A stretch of 25,744 nucleotides of DNA, from IMG/VR virus record IMGVR_UViG_3300017917_002992, positions 1 to 25,744 of that record. The stretch is one strand, 5' to 3'. Source of the stretch: a virus. A model generated the notes under the pieces. The model saw nothing but the letters and a program-made list of their open reading frames with translations. It was not told the DNA's origin and searched no databases. Shown in pieces: positions 13,331 to 21,138 of this stretch (within the stretch, counting starts at the first letter, position 1; each line of letters opens with the position of its first letter). The position numbers and the translations under genes are program-made.

Positions 13331-14639
13331 GAGAGACCAACTCCTGCTGTAGTTCTGGATACAAATCCAACGCATTATATCCATGTACCTTATCCCAGCG
13401 TTTGCACCAAGACACAAGTTCGTCGAGCAACTCAGAGGCATTGGATAAACGAGGTGCCGATAACAAGTTTATACATTGTTGAACCTGATTTTTAATTATC
13501 AACGGCAATTGATTCACATCGCTCTCATTGTAGTCTCCAGAACAATCAACAGAGGAAAGCCCTAGTTCATTAATAAGTTTGTGATATTTCTGTTGATATA
13601 AATCACAAACATAATTGGGTAGAGCTCTTATATCAAGATATGCTGGTTCAAATACTGGAAGACATTTAACAATCAGTTGCTTTTCATAACAGTACTTTAA
13701 AAGAGTATCGTATGTACCTATGGTCAATATACTAACAGCAGGTCGTACAGTAAGTGTAATATTGTCTTTATTGCAGTGGGTTAGATATTTGTCTATATTT
13801 GACAATACCAAGTCAGTGTCGGTTCCTTGCCTTTGATAGGCATTGTGTGCTGTAATGGTTTCGATACTAACTTCAATGCCAACTCTTTTGAATTTTTTTA
13901 GCTTGTTAATTAAACTTTCATTGAATGTTGTACCATTGGTAACAAAACTAAAACTAAGATCGAATCGTCTGTGATCAATCATAAAATCTACAAAATCTTC
14001 AAATCGAGGTGTTATTAAAGTTTCACCTCCCATGAAGTGTACATTAGATAGATTTGGAATATTAACTAGTTCGGTAAGAACACGATTCCAAACCCTGTTG
14101 TCTCTTGTCCAATCGTTTCCTAAATATTGTTTTGCATCTTGTATGCCCCACTTGACATATTGAGCCGCAATACTTGAGCTGGCCTGTGGTATACACATTT
14201 TACAAGTTAGATTACAATAATTGCCTAAGTCAATGTGCAAATCAATTGGCATGCCTGAATAGGCTCCCTGATTTAATCTTGAATGTTCAAAATTGTTCCA
14301 TCCAGGAGATTGATCGTAGCTTCCATGAAAATTCTTGTTGGTAAAGATTACACTTTTTTGATTGGAACGATGACGTCTACTGGTGTCTCCGTGTTCTTCT
14401 TCAAAATAGCATCGTTGGCAGATACTTAATTTTTTATCCTCTAGCATATCAGCACGGACCTGACGCATAGGTGCACTATCAAACCATTGTTTGATGCTCA
14501 TAGTACGAATATTGTATTCATTGCTCTGATTGTTAGGATATATTTTATGATTTTCTTGACAGCAGAAACCTAAACTTCCGTCCCAATAAATTTGTAGTTC
14601 GTACCACGGAGCATTACAAAATATTTGTTGATTAGGCAT
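13320..14639 (-). CDS. Radical SAM protein with N-terminal twitch/SPASM-like cysteine module, 439 aa
   Basis: The radical SAM core is at about residues 130-330. It shows [11 protein letters not shown] (C142-x3-C146-x2-C149, the 4Fe-4S ligands), MGGETL (the GGE motif that contacts SAM), then FVTNGT and VEVSIET-type strands. Unusually, a cysteine-rich module precedes the core: C8 in [21 protein letters not shown] (C26, C27), then [12 protein letters not shown] (C74, C77). This arrangement is known as a twitch-domain radical SAM protein and is common in environmental phages. It could hold a second iron-sulfur cluster. Substrate unknown; relatives modify peptides or sugars. It starts at ATG 14639 inside the ClpP end and overlaps the following gene by 11 bases, so all are co-translated. 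Confidence 0.9.
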   Translation of the reverse strand: MPNQQIFCNAPWYELQIYWDGSLGFCCQENHKIYPNNQSNEYNIRTMSIKQWFDSAPMRQVRADMLEDKKLSICQRCYFEEEHGDTSRRHRSNQKSVIFTNKNFHGSYDQSPGWNNFEHSRLNQGAYSGMPIDLHIDLGNYCNLTCKMCIPQASSSIAAQYVKWGIQDAKQYLGNDWTRDNRVWNRVLTELVNIPNLSNVHFMGGETLITPRFEDFVDFMIDHRRFDLSFSFVTNGTTFNESLINKLKKFKRVGIEVSIETITAHNAYQRQGTDTDLVLSNIDKYLTHCNKDNITLTVRPAVSILTIGTYDTLLKYCYEKQLIVKCLPVFEPAYLDIRALPNYVCDLYQQKYHKLINELGLSSVDCSGDYNESDVNQLPLIIKNQVQQCINLLSAPRLSNASELLDELVSWCKRWDKVHGYNALDLYPELQQELVSRGY

Positions 14640-15228
14640 TTCGTTTGGTAATTATTCGATCTGCTAAACCGTAATCTACAGCTTCTTGAGCACTCATAAA
14701 AAAGTCACGTTCCATGTCTTGTGCTAACTGCTCAAAGGTTTTACCTGCTGAATTGTGGTCAACATAGATTTGTGTTAGATACTTTTTCATCTTTAATATT
14801 TCTTGTGCTTGAATTTGAATGTCTGTTGCTTGTCCACGAGCGCCACCACTGGGTTGGTGAATCATGTGTCGTGCGTTAGGTAAAATTAAACGTTTACCTG
14901 CTGTACCAGCCTGGGCTAAACAACTGCCCATTGAACACGCTTGCCCCATGACAATAGTACTTACATCACATTTAATAAACTGCATGGTATCATAGATAGC
15001 CATACCTGCTGTAACTACACCACCTGGGCTATTGATGTAAAATAAAATATCGCGATCAGGATCTTCGGCTTCTAAGAACAACATCTGTGCTACTACTAGA
15101 CTAGCACTGTGTTCGTTAACGTCTGTATCTAGCATTACAATACGTTCTTTTAGCAGTCTGCTGTATATATCATAACTGCGTTCACCTTTTGATGTTTGTT
15201 CAACCACAATAGGTACTAAATTTGGCAT
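14632..15228 (-). CDS. clpP: ATP-dependent Clp protease proteolytic subunit (ClpP), 198 aa
   Basis: A complete canonical S14 peptidase. The catalytic triad is visible as S99 in GQACSMGS, H124 in HMIHQP and D175 in [11 protein letters not shown]. The N-terminus [20 protein letters not shown] equals the mature N-terminus of bacterial ClpP, so the phage enzyme is made without a propeptide. The [20 protein letters not shown] segment and the [10 protein letters not shown] handle region are preserved, so tetradecamer formation and docking to a host ClpX or ClpA are plausible. It would supply proteolysis during infection or mix with host ClpP. It lies between glycosyltransferase-like and radical SAM genes with overlaps on both sides. 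A RBS (AAGGAAT) precedes the ATG. Confidence 0.95.
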   Translation of the reverse strand: MPNLVPIVVEQTSKGERSYDIYSRLLKERIVMLDTDVNEHSASLVVAQMLFLEAEDPDRDILFYINSPGGVVTAGMAIYDTMQFIKCDVSTIVMGQACSMGSCLAQAGTAGKRLILPNARHMIHQPSGGARGQATDIQIQAQEILKMKKYLTQIYVDHNSAGKTFEQLAQDMERDFFMSAQEAVDYGLADRIITKRNA

Positions 15229-16196
15229 TTGATTCCTTGTTTTATTTGATTGTTAATCGATGTTACATACTTTTGAAAGTTATTGTTATTGTACATGATT
15301 TTATCAAGTAGAGCAACAAATTTCATTTGCCAATATTGCCGAGGTTGCTGACACAAAACCAAAAGAAACGGTGCTATGTTTTCTGGATTAGTTAAATCCA
15401 AATCTGAAATATCATGAAAATCTTGTGTGTAATTTTCAAACCCTCTAGTAGATAGCCAATCAACCGCACCATCAGTGGCATACACCAAAAAAGGCCTACA
15501 ACCTAATATAGGTTTGTATATTTTTTCGCTAACAAAATAACTTTGCTTGATATCAAACTGAGTTTCGGTTACTACATTCAAAAAGCATCGTTGCCAATTA
15601 TCCGGATGCCCTAAACTCATGATGTCATTGGGAATGCCATTTTGCTCTATGCCGGCATTGGGTGCTAAATTGCATTCTCCTTGATCCTGTTCTAACAACA
15701 GTTCAGGGGGTGTATTGTTGCCTCCCATACTTACAATACCCTGACTGACAATATTCAACAATTTCAATTGGCTATATAATCTTTTACGATGCCAGTGAGG
15801 TTTACGATTTAAACACATATATGCTCGATCAATAGTTTTACTATCTATAATATCATATTTAGGCATATCAAAATATTGACTGGCTGTCAGTGCCCAAAAA
15901 TCTATACAATCATCACTGTTGTAATAACCAAGAGCATGAACCGGTTTATTAAACTCTGTATACCATCCAGGACCTGGTATAGCAGAATCCAACATACTGA
16001 CTAATACTATTCTGTCAAAATCCAATTTAGTTAATTCCGACAATACCCAACTATGAAAATCGTTGGTATACCAGGTACTGTTAATTACCACTGTGCGATC
16101 AACTAACGGTGACAAGTATTGTGATACAATCTTGTTCTCTAGTTGTTTTAACGGTACATCGTTTCCCCATCCATTGTCAAATATTTTAACTATCAT
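15216..16196 (-). CDS. Glycosyltransferase-like phage protein, 326 aa
   Basis: [20 protein letters not shown] opens the N-terminal half. The C-terminal half has [20 protein letters not shown] then [20 protein letters not shown] and [10 protein letters not shown]. This TE...FxSEKxxKPIxxxRPFxxxxxxGxxxxLxxxGFxxY pattern is the C-terminal signature of fucosyltransferase/GT10-like and related phage enzymes, where it forms the nucleotide-sugar site. Donor and acceptor are unknown. The upstream gene encodes a distant relative with the same signature. Together they may glycosylate a virion or host surface component. The stop overlaps the ClpP start by 13 bases. No membrane segment. Confidence 0.72.
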   Translation of the reverse strand: MIVKIFDNGWGNDVPLKQLENKIVSQYLSPLVDRTVVINSTWYTNDFHSWVLSELTKLDFDRIVLVSMLDSAIPGPGWYTEFNKPVHALGYYNSDDCIDFWALTASQYFDMPKYDIIDSKTIDRAYMCLNRKPHWHRKRLYSQLKLLNIVSQGIVSMGGNNTPPELLLEQDQGECNLAPNAGIEQNGIPNDIMSLGHPDNWQRCFLNVVTETQFDIKQSYFVSEKIYKPILGCRPFLVYATDGAVDWLSTRGFENYTQDFHDISDLDLTNPENIAPFLLVLCQQPRQYWQMKFVALLDKIMYNNNNFQKYVTSINNQIKQGIKCQI

Positions 16197-16203
16197 TGGT
16201 CAC

Positions 16204-17103
16204 TCATGAAATATTTTTAGGTGGCGTAAGTCGATGCCATTGTTTTAAGTGTTCTTGATTGTGCTGTGCTATTTTTTTTGCTAAATCAACATCATAGTAA
16301 TCAATAATGTTATCAATATTTTTTTTAATAGCGGTCCATCGTTCATTGCCTTCTAGCCGGTCATAGCTTTCACTCCAACATAAATCGTATGTTTGAAATC
16401 CTAGTTTTTGTAAATTTGTTAGAAAATTAACAGGGCCAAATATCAAAAATGGTCTGCCTGCTAACAACGGTCTGATGGTTTTTTCTGTAGGGAAAAATGT
16501 TTCGCCGCAACACATGGTTTCTGCAACAAGCTCAATTTGAAATTTTGTGTAATGAGTTAATAGACTTAAATTAGTGTCTATTTTACCAGTATACTGATCA
16601 CTTACAAAGGTATCGTCGATAGATGGAATGTCTCTAGCATAGTCAGTCCAGGGGTTGGTATTAAACCGAGATTTCATAATACTCAGTATAAAATGTTTAC
16701 GATAGTGCTCAACAACATCATTGATCATTTGATTACGCATAGTCGTGTGACGTCCAACAAAAAATCCAAATTTAGTAACAGATGAATCAATTTGAGGAAC
16801 TATAGTTTGATAGTGACCGCTCATTGGAAAAAAGTGGTTGGCAACGGTGCTACTACAGATATTTTTATAAATGGTTTTTTCATAGGTGTTTGGATTATTA
16901 ATGACTATGTAATCAGCAGGAATGCCAGTGTTTTCTGCCCATTGATTAATAAAGTCTAAAATTCCGCTGTGTTTTAAGCTGATTCCTTCTGCACCTGTAT
17001 CAAAACATACCCAATCATTGTCTTGAATATCTTTAAGTTGTTCCTCAACCTGAGTTTGATTTAGCCAAGTATCTCCACTGACCCTAACTGAAATAATTTT
17101 CAT
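16204..17103 (-). CDS. Glycosyltransferase-like phage protein, 299 aa
   Basis: Starting MKIISVRVSGDTWLNQTQVE, it carries AETMCCGETFFPTEKTIRPL followed by LAGRPFLIFGPVNFLTNLQK and LGFQTYDLCW. The FPTEKTxRPLLAGRPFLIFGP signature is the same as in the neighbouring gene and is typical of phage glycosyltransferase-like proteins. An earlier GTG at 17106 is in frame, but ATG 17103 is more natural. There is no Shine-Dalgarno sequence. The late-like AATAAGTA box ends eight bases before the ATG. It is the first gene of the five-gene operon. Sequence similarity to the next protein suggests an old duplication. Substrate unknown. Confidence 0.75.
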   Translation of the reverse strand: MKIISVRVSGDTWLNQTQVEEQLKDIQDNDWVCFDTGAEGISLKHSGILDFINQWAENTGIPADYIVINNPNTYEKTIYKNICSSTVANHFFPMSGHYQTIVPQIDSSVTKFGFFVGRHTTMRNQMINDVVEHYRKHFILSIMKSRFNTNPWTDYARDIPSIDDTFVSDQYTGKIDTNLSLLTHYTKFQIELVAETMCCGETFFPTEKTIRPLLAGRPFLIFGPVNFLTNLQKLGFQTYDLCWSESYDRLEGNERWTAIKKNIDNIIDYYDVDLAKKIAQHNQEHLKQWHRLTPPKNIS

Positions 17104-17109
17104 CACTTT

Positions 17110-17139
17110 TTACTTATTGCCCAAAATAATCATAAGTAA
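17110..17139. promoter_or_regulatory. Divergent pair of late-like boxes forming an inverted repeat
   Basis: TTACTTAT (17110-17117) and ATAAGTAA (17132-17139) are exact inverse copies separated by 14 bases. Read outward they give AATAAGTA toward the glycosyltransferase operon and CATAAGTA toward the 17163 gene, one substitution away from the NATAAATA late box. Distances to the start codons are about 8 and 25 bases. Confidence 0.5.
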
Positions 17140-17162
17140 TAAAATACACAAAGAAAACAACT

Positions 17163-18731
17163 ATGCGCAACTTAATAGATCTAATTAAAAATCTCGAAGA
17201 AGCCCGAGGACTTAGTGCCCGTAAACCTGGCGAAGTATACAGCCGTGGAGAAACCGACGATGACAAAATTACCTTTCAAAATTTAACATTTTATCCTGAA
17301 GTTGGTAGTTTTACCAGTGGGGAAGAAATGATGACTGCGTTTGATGCTGTACAAAAACAAGTGGGTCATCCTATTGAAATGGTTAATCAACCCGGTTCTA
17401 ATCGTGCGTTTGGTGTGGCTGCATTTGATACTGCTGTGGGCACACGTTACTTGGCCAAGTTTGCCAAAGAGATCAAACCAGTTAGAGCACAAAATACATT
17501 TTTTCAAACCAAGGATATTCCAGGCGGGTTTAGTCAAACTGATGCTCGCGGTTCAAAAGAAAAAGTTGGTTACAAACCCAGTGATGTGTTGACTAATTTT
17601 AAAAGTCAAACTCCGGCGAGTATTTTAAAACAAATCGAAGAAAAGTTTGGTACAGATTCAGACGAATATCAAGCAGCCGTAATTATTACATCAGCAGAAT
17701 CATTTCCGGTAGCAGTGCCAGCAGGCAACATGGACTTTGCTGGTTTCCGTGACTATTTCTGTGAAATGCTACAGCCTATTATTTTGATCAACGGGCAACC
17801 AGTTAAAGGAAATGCTGCAGAGGCAGCCGCAACATTCATGGGCAAAAGTGGATTTGCAGGCAGCGTTGTAAGTTTCAATGAAGGTGCCACAGGTGGATTA
17901 TATGACAGTTTGTTGGTCAGTCCCAACGGTAAACAAATCAAACTATCCAGTAAAGGTGCCAAAGGTGCCATGGCGTCCAGTGTGAACTTGTTGCGTAGTG
18001 CAGAAGAACTCAAGTCAGCTGGGCTAGGCCGGATAGTTGACCAATATCCTGAAGTAGTTGGCATATTAGAAACCATTGACAAAGGTGACCATAATTCGGG
18101 TCCGTTGAATCTTGCAGTGGAATTAGGCATGATTGAACCAGGAGAAATTGCTCAAGTGATGAGTCTCAAAAAGTATGCAGGTGCTCAAGATTTTGATATT
18201 GATCGTACAGACCTAAGTAGCAATCTCAAGAAAATCTACAAAGAACGCACAGCTGAAGATCCTAGCAAGATTATTCCATTGAATCACATGGTATCCAGTA
18301 TTGCCTACAAAGTGTGTAACGAAATCAATACTAACACCAACTTTTCAGATGCAGCCGCAGATATTTTAAACAACTCAGCGTTTGTACAAATGTACACAGA
18401 TGCTAAAAAAGGCAAAGATGAATTTGTTATTCAAGGCTTTACTACAGTATGGCCTTCAAAGCTGTTTACAGATGTAACCTTGGAAGCACAGAAGAGTTAT
18501 AGTAGTACTGCCAGTTCAGGCGGTAAGTTAGTGTTCAACATCAACAAACAACCCAAAGCTGTGGCCAACAAAGAACTCGGCGCTACTACAGATGCTCCGG
18601 GTTCCAGCCAAGCAGGTGAATTAGTTGATTATATTCCACCACGTAGCAGTGTAACCGCTCGTGCCGGAGGCCTAGAAGAACCTAAAAAATTAGGGTCCGA
18701 AAAGACCCTTGGGCGTAAACGTCAGAAATAA
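17163..18731 (+). CDS. Large phage protein with capsid-targeting-like N-terminus, 522 aa
   Basis: The N-terminus MRNLIDLIKNLEEARGLSAR resembles the capsid-targeting sequence of T4 internal head proteins (MKTYQEFIAEA), and LEE|A fits the L/I-x-E cleavage rule of the gp21 prohead protease. After it comes KITFQNLTFYPEVGSFTSGE and an alpha/beta body including GNAAEAAATFMGKSGF, GGLYDSLLVSPNGKQIKLSS and KGAKGAMASSVNLLRSAEEL. A disordered basic C-terminus ends LGRKRQK. I recognise no enzyme family. The N-terminus, length and late-strand position suggest a protein packaged in the head and perhaps injected. It lacks a Shine-Dalgarno sequence. It converges head-on with the second ClpP gene, with adjacent stop codons. 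Confidence 0.8.
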   Translation: MRNLIDLIKNLEEARGLSARKPGEVYSRGETDDDKITFQNLTFYPEVGSFTSGEEMMTAFDAVQKQVGHPIEMVNQPGSNRAFGVAAFDTAVGTRYLAKFAKEIKPVRAQNTFFQTKDIPGGFSQTDARGSKEKVGYKPSDVLTNFKSQTPASILKQIEEKFGTDSDEYQAAVIITSAESFPVAVPAGNMDFAGFRDYFCEMLQPIILINGQPVKGNAAEAAATFMGKSGFAGSVVSFNEGATGGLYDSLLVSPNGKQIKLSSKGAKGAMASSVNLLRSAEELKSAGLGRIVDQYPEVVGILETIDKGDHNSGPLNLAVELGMIEPGEIAQVMSLKKYAGAQDFDIDRTDLSSNLKKIYKERTAEDPSKIIPLNHMVSSIAYKVCNEINTNTNFSDAAADILNNSAFVQMYTDAKKGKDEFVIQGFTTVWPSKLFTDVTLEAQKSYSSTASSGGKLVFNINKQPKAVANKELGATTDAPGSSQAGELVDYIPPRSSVTARAGGLEEPKKLGSEKTLGRKRQK

Positions 18732-19319
18732 CTATTTTCTTAGATCGCTAATGTAGTCACAAATGCCTAGAGCTAATGCTTCATCGGCTGTGAGCCATAC
18801 ATCACTAGGAGGTAACAATGTTACCTTGATTTCTTCTTCGCTTAATCCGGTACATTCTTTGTAGTGTTCAACCATTCTAGCTTGAGTAAGATTAAATTCT
18901 TTAGTAATAGAAAATAGCTCGTGTGCTTTGCCATCACTGCCCCAACTGTACTGATGACTTAGAATTGACGTGTTTGGTGTAAGTATTCTATGACCTCGGT
19001 GCCCGGCCATGAAAATAAGCAGGCCGCAAGAAGCAATTGATCCTAAGCCCACAGTTTTAACAGGAATTGAGCTGGCACGCATAACATCAATCAAAGCAAA
19101 CGCATCAGCAACACTTCCACCATCGCTACAAATCATCAGCAACAGTTCTTTTTTCTTTTTCTTGGTCACATGATTTTCTACCAAGATCCATTCAACAATG
19201 GGCTTGATACTTTCGCTGTTTACGTCGTCCATAAACACATACATACCAGCATCTTGTAACAGCTGACTGTGTGTTTTTTCTGCGGACAGTTCTTCTTGTG
19301 CGGGCATTTTTTCAGACAT
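18732..19319 (-). CDS. Second, divergent ClpP-like serine protease, 195 aa
   Basis: A ClpP-fold protein clearly different from the canonical copy. The triad can be placed at S97 (GSIASCGLLIF), H122 (SILSHQYSWG) and D173 (PPSDVWLTADEA), with the oxyanion segment CSDGGSVADAFALIDVM. The N-terminal ~25 residues (MSEKMPAQEELSAEKTHSQL) are charged and unlike the ClpP axial loop. There is a lysine run (KKKKK at 53-57), and the hydrophobic ClpX-docking features are less obvious. It might form its own ring, mix with the canonical ClpP, or act without an unfoldase. It has its own extended -10 promoter (19351-19379) and RBS AAAGGATC, so it appears to be expressed separately from the first ClpP. Confidence 0.9.
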   Translation of the reverse strand: MSEKMPAQEELSAEKTHSQLLQDAGMYVFMDDVNSESIKPIVEWILVENHVTKKKKKELLLMICSDGGSVADAFALIDVMRASSIPVKTVGLGSIASCGLLIFMAGHRGHRILTPNTSILSHQYSWGSDGKAHELFSITKEFNLTQARMVEHYKECTGLSEEEIKVTLLPPSDVWLTADEALALGICDYISDLRK

Positions 19320-19350
19320 TTTAGTTGATCCTTTAACTGCGTATATAAAG

Positions 19351-19379
19351 ATTATAACACAAGTATCAGGATATCATAA
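19351..19379 (-). promoter_or_regulatory. Extended -10 promoter of the second ClpP gene
   Basis: Minus strand TTATGA (19379-19374), 17-base spacer, TGT then TATAAT (19356-19351). The -35 box is weak, but the TGnTATAAT extended -10 is perfect. It lacks the TTGACCAGAA signature of the other early promoters. Confidence 0.65.
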
Positions 19380-19392
19380 TACTTATGGCAAA

Positions 19393-20367
19393 TTAACAAT
19401 CTTTTTGTGACAGAATTTTTACCTGAATTCTATCCACTTGTTTTAAACGTTCGGTATTTTGCCCAAAATTTAGGCTTAAATCTCCGCCCACACTGTATCG
19501 GGTGTCAAAAAACACTGAGTCTCGGTGCCAAAGTAACAGATATCTTGTGGGTCTGTGAAATCCAGTAGCGTCTGGACTGATTGTAAACCCTTGACACTCT
19601 TTTTGTAGTACAGTACCGTGACTGTCCACAGCTGAAATTTGAATAGTGGGTTCTCGAATCACAGATTGTTGGTAAACCCAGGCATGCTTGGCTGGATCTC
19701 TAGTGCGTTTTAGTGTATCATTAACAGCATCTACAAACCGAGTATCCCAACGTATGGTTACGTCTGTGGTAATAACGGCTCGTCGGTATTCGTCAAACTT
19801 GACTTGACTGCGTCCTACCCGGACATCAAATGCTCTGTGTGGATAATCCTGCATGATTGTTTGGATCAAACGATCACCTTGCTGGCGCTCATCTAACAAG
19901 GTTTCAACTTGAGCACCAATGCGGTCACCGGGTATTTGTTGACTGTCATAGCTTTGTCCTAATAACCGATGGGCTAATCGACTTTCAGCCACCCAGACAC
20001 GCATCTTTAATCTAACGCCGGTGCCCAAAGACTGCTGTTCCAAAATTTCAAAACGATCAACAAATCCTGAACTGTAGTTTATGACTTCGTCCCGGATGAC
20101 TCGTTGGTTTTGTGTTTGAGTCTGTGTGGCCACAACTGATCCTATGGCTTGATTTACCGCGGTTCGAAAGCCTTCCATCCGGGCCTGTTCTGCTGTAGCA
20201 CCTTCTGTGACCACATCAACCTGTGTGTAGTCTTGTTTTCCGGATCCTAGATTGATAGCAATACGAATCACACTAAGCACCACACTGGCAGTGCTCATTG
20301 GTGTAGTTTGAGCTTGAACTGGCCCACAAAGAGCCAGCACAATGGCCAGAGCTACTGCTTTACGCAC
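19393..20367 (-). CDS. Secreted FlgT N-domain-like periplasmic protein, 324 aa
   Basis: A signal peptide (MRKAVALAIVLALCGPVQA, cleavage after AQA near residue 20) exports it. Residues about 50-135 (VVTEGATAEQARMEGFRTAV, GFVDRFEILEQQSLGTGVRL, MRVWVAES) follow the pattern of the FlgT N-terminal domain and related folds: a helix with QAR-x-x-A-x-x-A-V-x-Q-A-I-G, then SSGFVxxxxI and a strand with V. The rest is beta-rich and ends IQVKILSQKDC. FlgT works with the lipoprotein FlgP on the flagellar H-ring in Vibrio. Here the partner gene just upstream encodes an LPP20/FlgP-type lipoprotein. The start is GTG 20367, two bases after that gene's stop, so the two are coupled. The role in infection is unknown. 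Confidence 0.75.
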   Translation of the reverse strand: MRKAVALAIVLALCGPVQAQTTPMSTASVVLSVIRIAINLGSGKQDYTQVDVVTEGATAEQARMEGFRTAVNQAIGSVVATQTQTQNQRVIRDEVINYSSGFVDRFEILEQQSLGTGVRLKMRVWVAESRLAHRLLGQSYDSQQIPGDRIGAQVETLLDERQQGDRLIQTIMQDYPHRAFDVRVGRSQVKFDEYRRAVITTDVTIRWDTRFVDAVNDTLKRTRDPAKHAWVYQQSVIREPTIQISAVDSHGTVLQKECQGFTISPDATGFHRPTRYLLLWHRDSVFFDTRYSVGGDLSLNFGQNTERLKQVDRIQVKILSQKDC

Positions 20368-20369
20368 TG

Positions 20370-21065
20370 TTACATTGACATCAAGTTACGCAACACAGGA
20401 CGTACAGCGTTGCTTTTACGATCCCAACGATAGACCACACGCACATTCTTGCCGTCGTTGATCACAGTGCCTTCCACAAGATACAATCCACCAATAATAC
20501 CACGGTTGTTTACTGTGATTGTGGTTTTCACTTGGCTGGCAATGCGTAGTGCATCATTGCGAACTGCTGTATTTTCTTCTTTGTTCACTTCACCATCAGC
20601 TTTGGCCTGTGCTTCGACTTCTTCGTCTGTGGCAATGGCTGCTACTTGATCACGATTTTTGTTTGTGGCAAACTTGTTGGTTTTGTTGTCACGAGCCTGT
20701 TCAATATTTTTGCTAATCATTGTTACTGACTTTGAACTAGCAATGGTTTCCTTATTGATAAAATCATTAAGTGATTTCTTTGCTTCAAGTTCGGCCACAC
20801 GGAATGCTTCGCGAGCGGCGTTTTGACTGTTACCCCATACAGGTGCATAACCAATGGTTTCAATAGCATCCACTTCACCACCTAATGTGTAGATAATTTT
20901 TACACCTTCACGTTTGAAATCATTTTCTAATCGTTGTTCAGAGATTGCTTGCTGTGGACCAGCTGGCAATGTTTGACCAGGACCAACGCTTGAAACTTTG
21001 GTTGAGCTACAAGCACTCAATCCCAAAGCGGCCAAAACAGCTAAACCTAATACGGTTCGTTTCAT
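20370..21065 (-). CDS. LPP20/FlgP-like outer membrane lipoprotein, 231 aa
   Basis: MKRTVLGLAVLAALGLSACS is a perfect lipoprotein signal with lipobox LSAC (Cys19). The residues after it (SSTKV) lack Asp at +2, so Lol sorting to the outer membrane is expected. The middle (IETIGYAPVWGNSQNAAREA then FRVAELEAKKSLNDFINKET) matches the LPP20-domain pattern GYAP...ARxxAxxxAxxxLxxxI. Near residues 180-220 a beta part (TTITVNNRGIIGGLYLVEGT) follows. ATG 21065 with GAAGGAAAT is chosen over an in-frame ATG at 21260 inside the phasin gene. It pairs with the FlgT-like gene downstream. The phage may add an envelope complex, perhaps for superinfection exclusion or lysis, but this is speculation. Confidence 0.85.
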   Translation of the reverse strand: MKRTVLGLAVLAALGLSACSSTKVSSVGPGQTLPAGPQQAISEQRLENDFKREGVKIIYTLGGEVDAIETIGYAPVWGNSQNAAREAFRVAELEAKKSLNDFINKETIASSKSVTMISKNIEQARDNKTNKFATNKNRDQVAAIATDEEVEAQAKADGEVNKEENTAVRNDALRIASQVKTTITVNNRGIIGGLYLVEGTVINDGKNVRVVYRWDRKSNAVRPVLRNLMSM

Positions 21066-21080
21066 GATATTTCCTTCATT

Positions 21081-21119
21081 AAAAAATCCAGTATGTGTAA
21101 TATAACACAATACTGGATT
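21081..21119 (-). terminator. Intrinsic terminator after the phasin gene, overlapping the lipoprotein promoter
   Basis: Minus strand arms AATCCAGTAT (21119-21110) and ATACTGGATT (21094-21085) are extended inward by GTGT/ACAC with one bulged base, giving a 14-bp stem. A T-run follows at once (21084-21081). It starts 20 bases after the phasin stop. The stem contains the -10 box and most of the spacer of promoter 21099-21127. Confidence 0.85.
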
Positions 21120-21127
21120 CTGGTCAA
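21099..21127 (-). promoter_or_regulatory. Sigma-70-like early promoter (TTGACCAGAA class) of the lipoprotein operon
   Basis: Minus strand TTGACC (21127-21122), 17-base spacer, TATATT (21104-21099) preceded by TGT. It keeps the CCAGAA extension and sits inside the terminator hairpin of the upstream gene. Confidence 0.88.
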
Positions 21128-21138
21128 GCTGTTTTGGA

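Noticed and set aside
19361-19384. AAGTAT...ATACTT as a terminator after the FlgT-like gene
   Set aside because: The stem is only 6 bp, has a loop of about 12 bases and lacks a T-run; the region is better explained as the promoter of the second ClpP gene.
20449-20716. Plus-strand open frames opposite the lipoprotein gene
   Set aside because: They are antisense shadows with low-complexity translations and lie opposite a gene with a clear lipobox and promoter.
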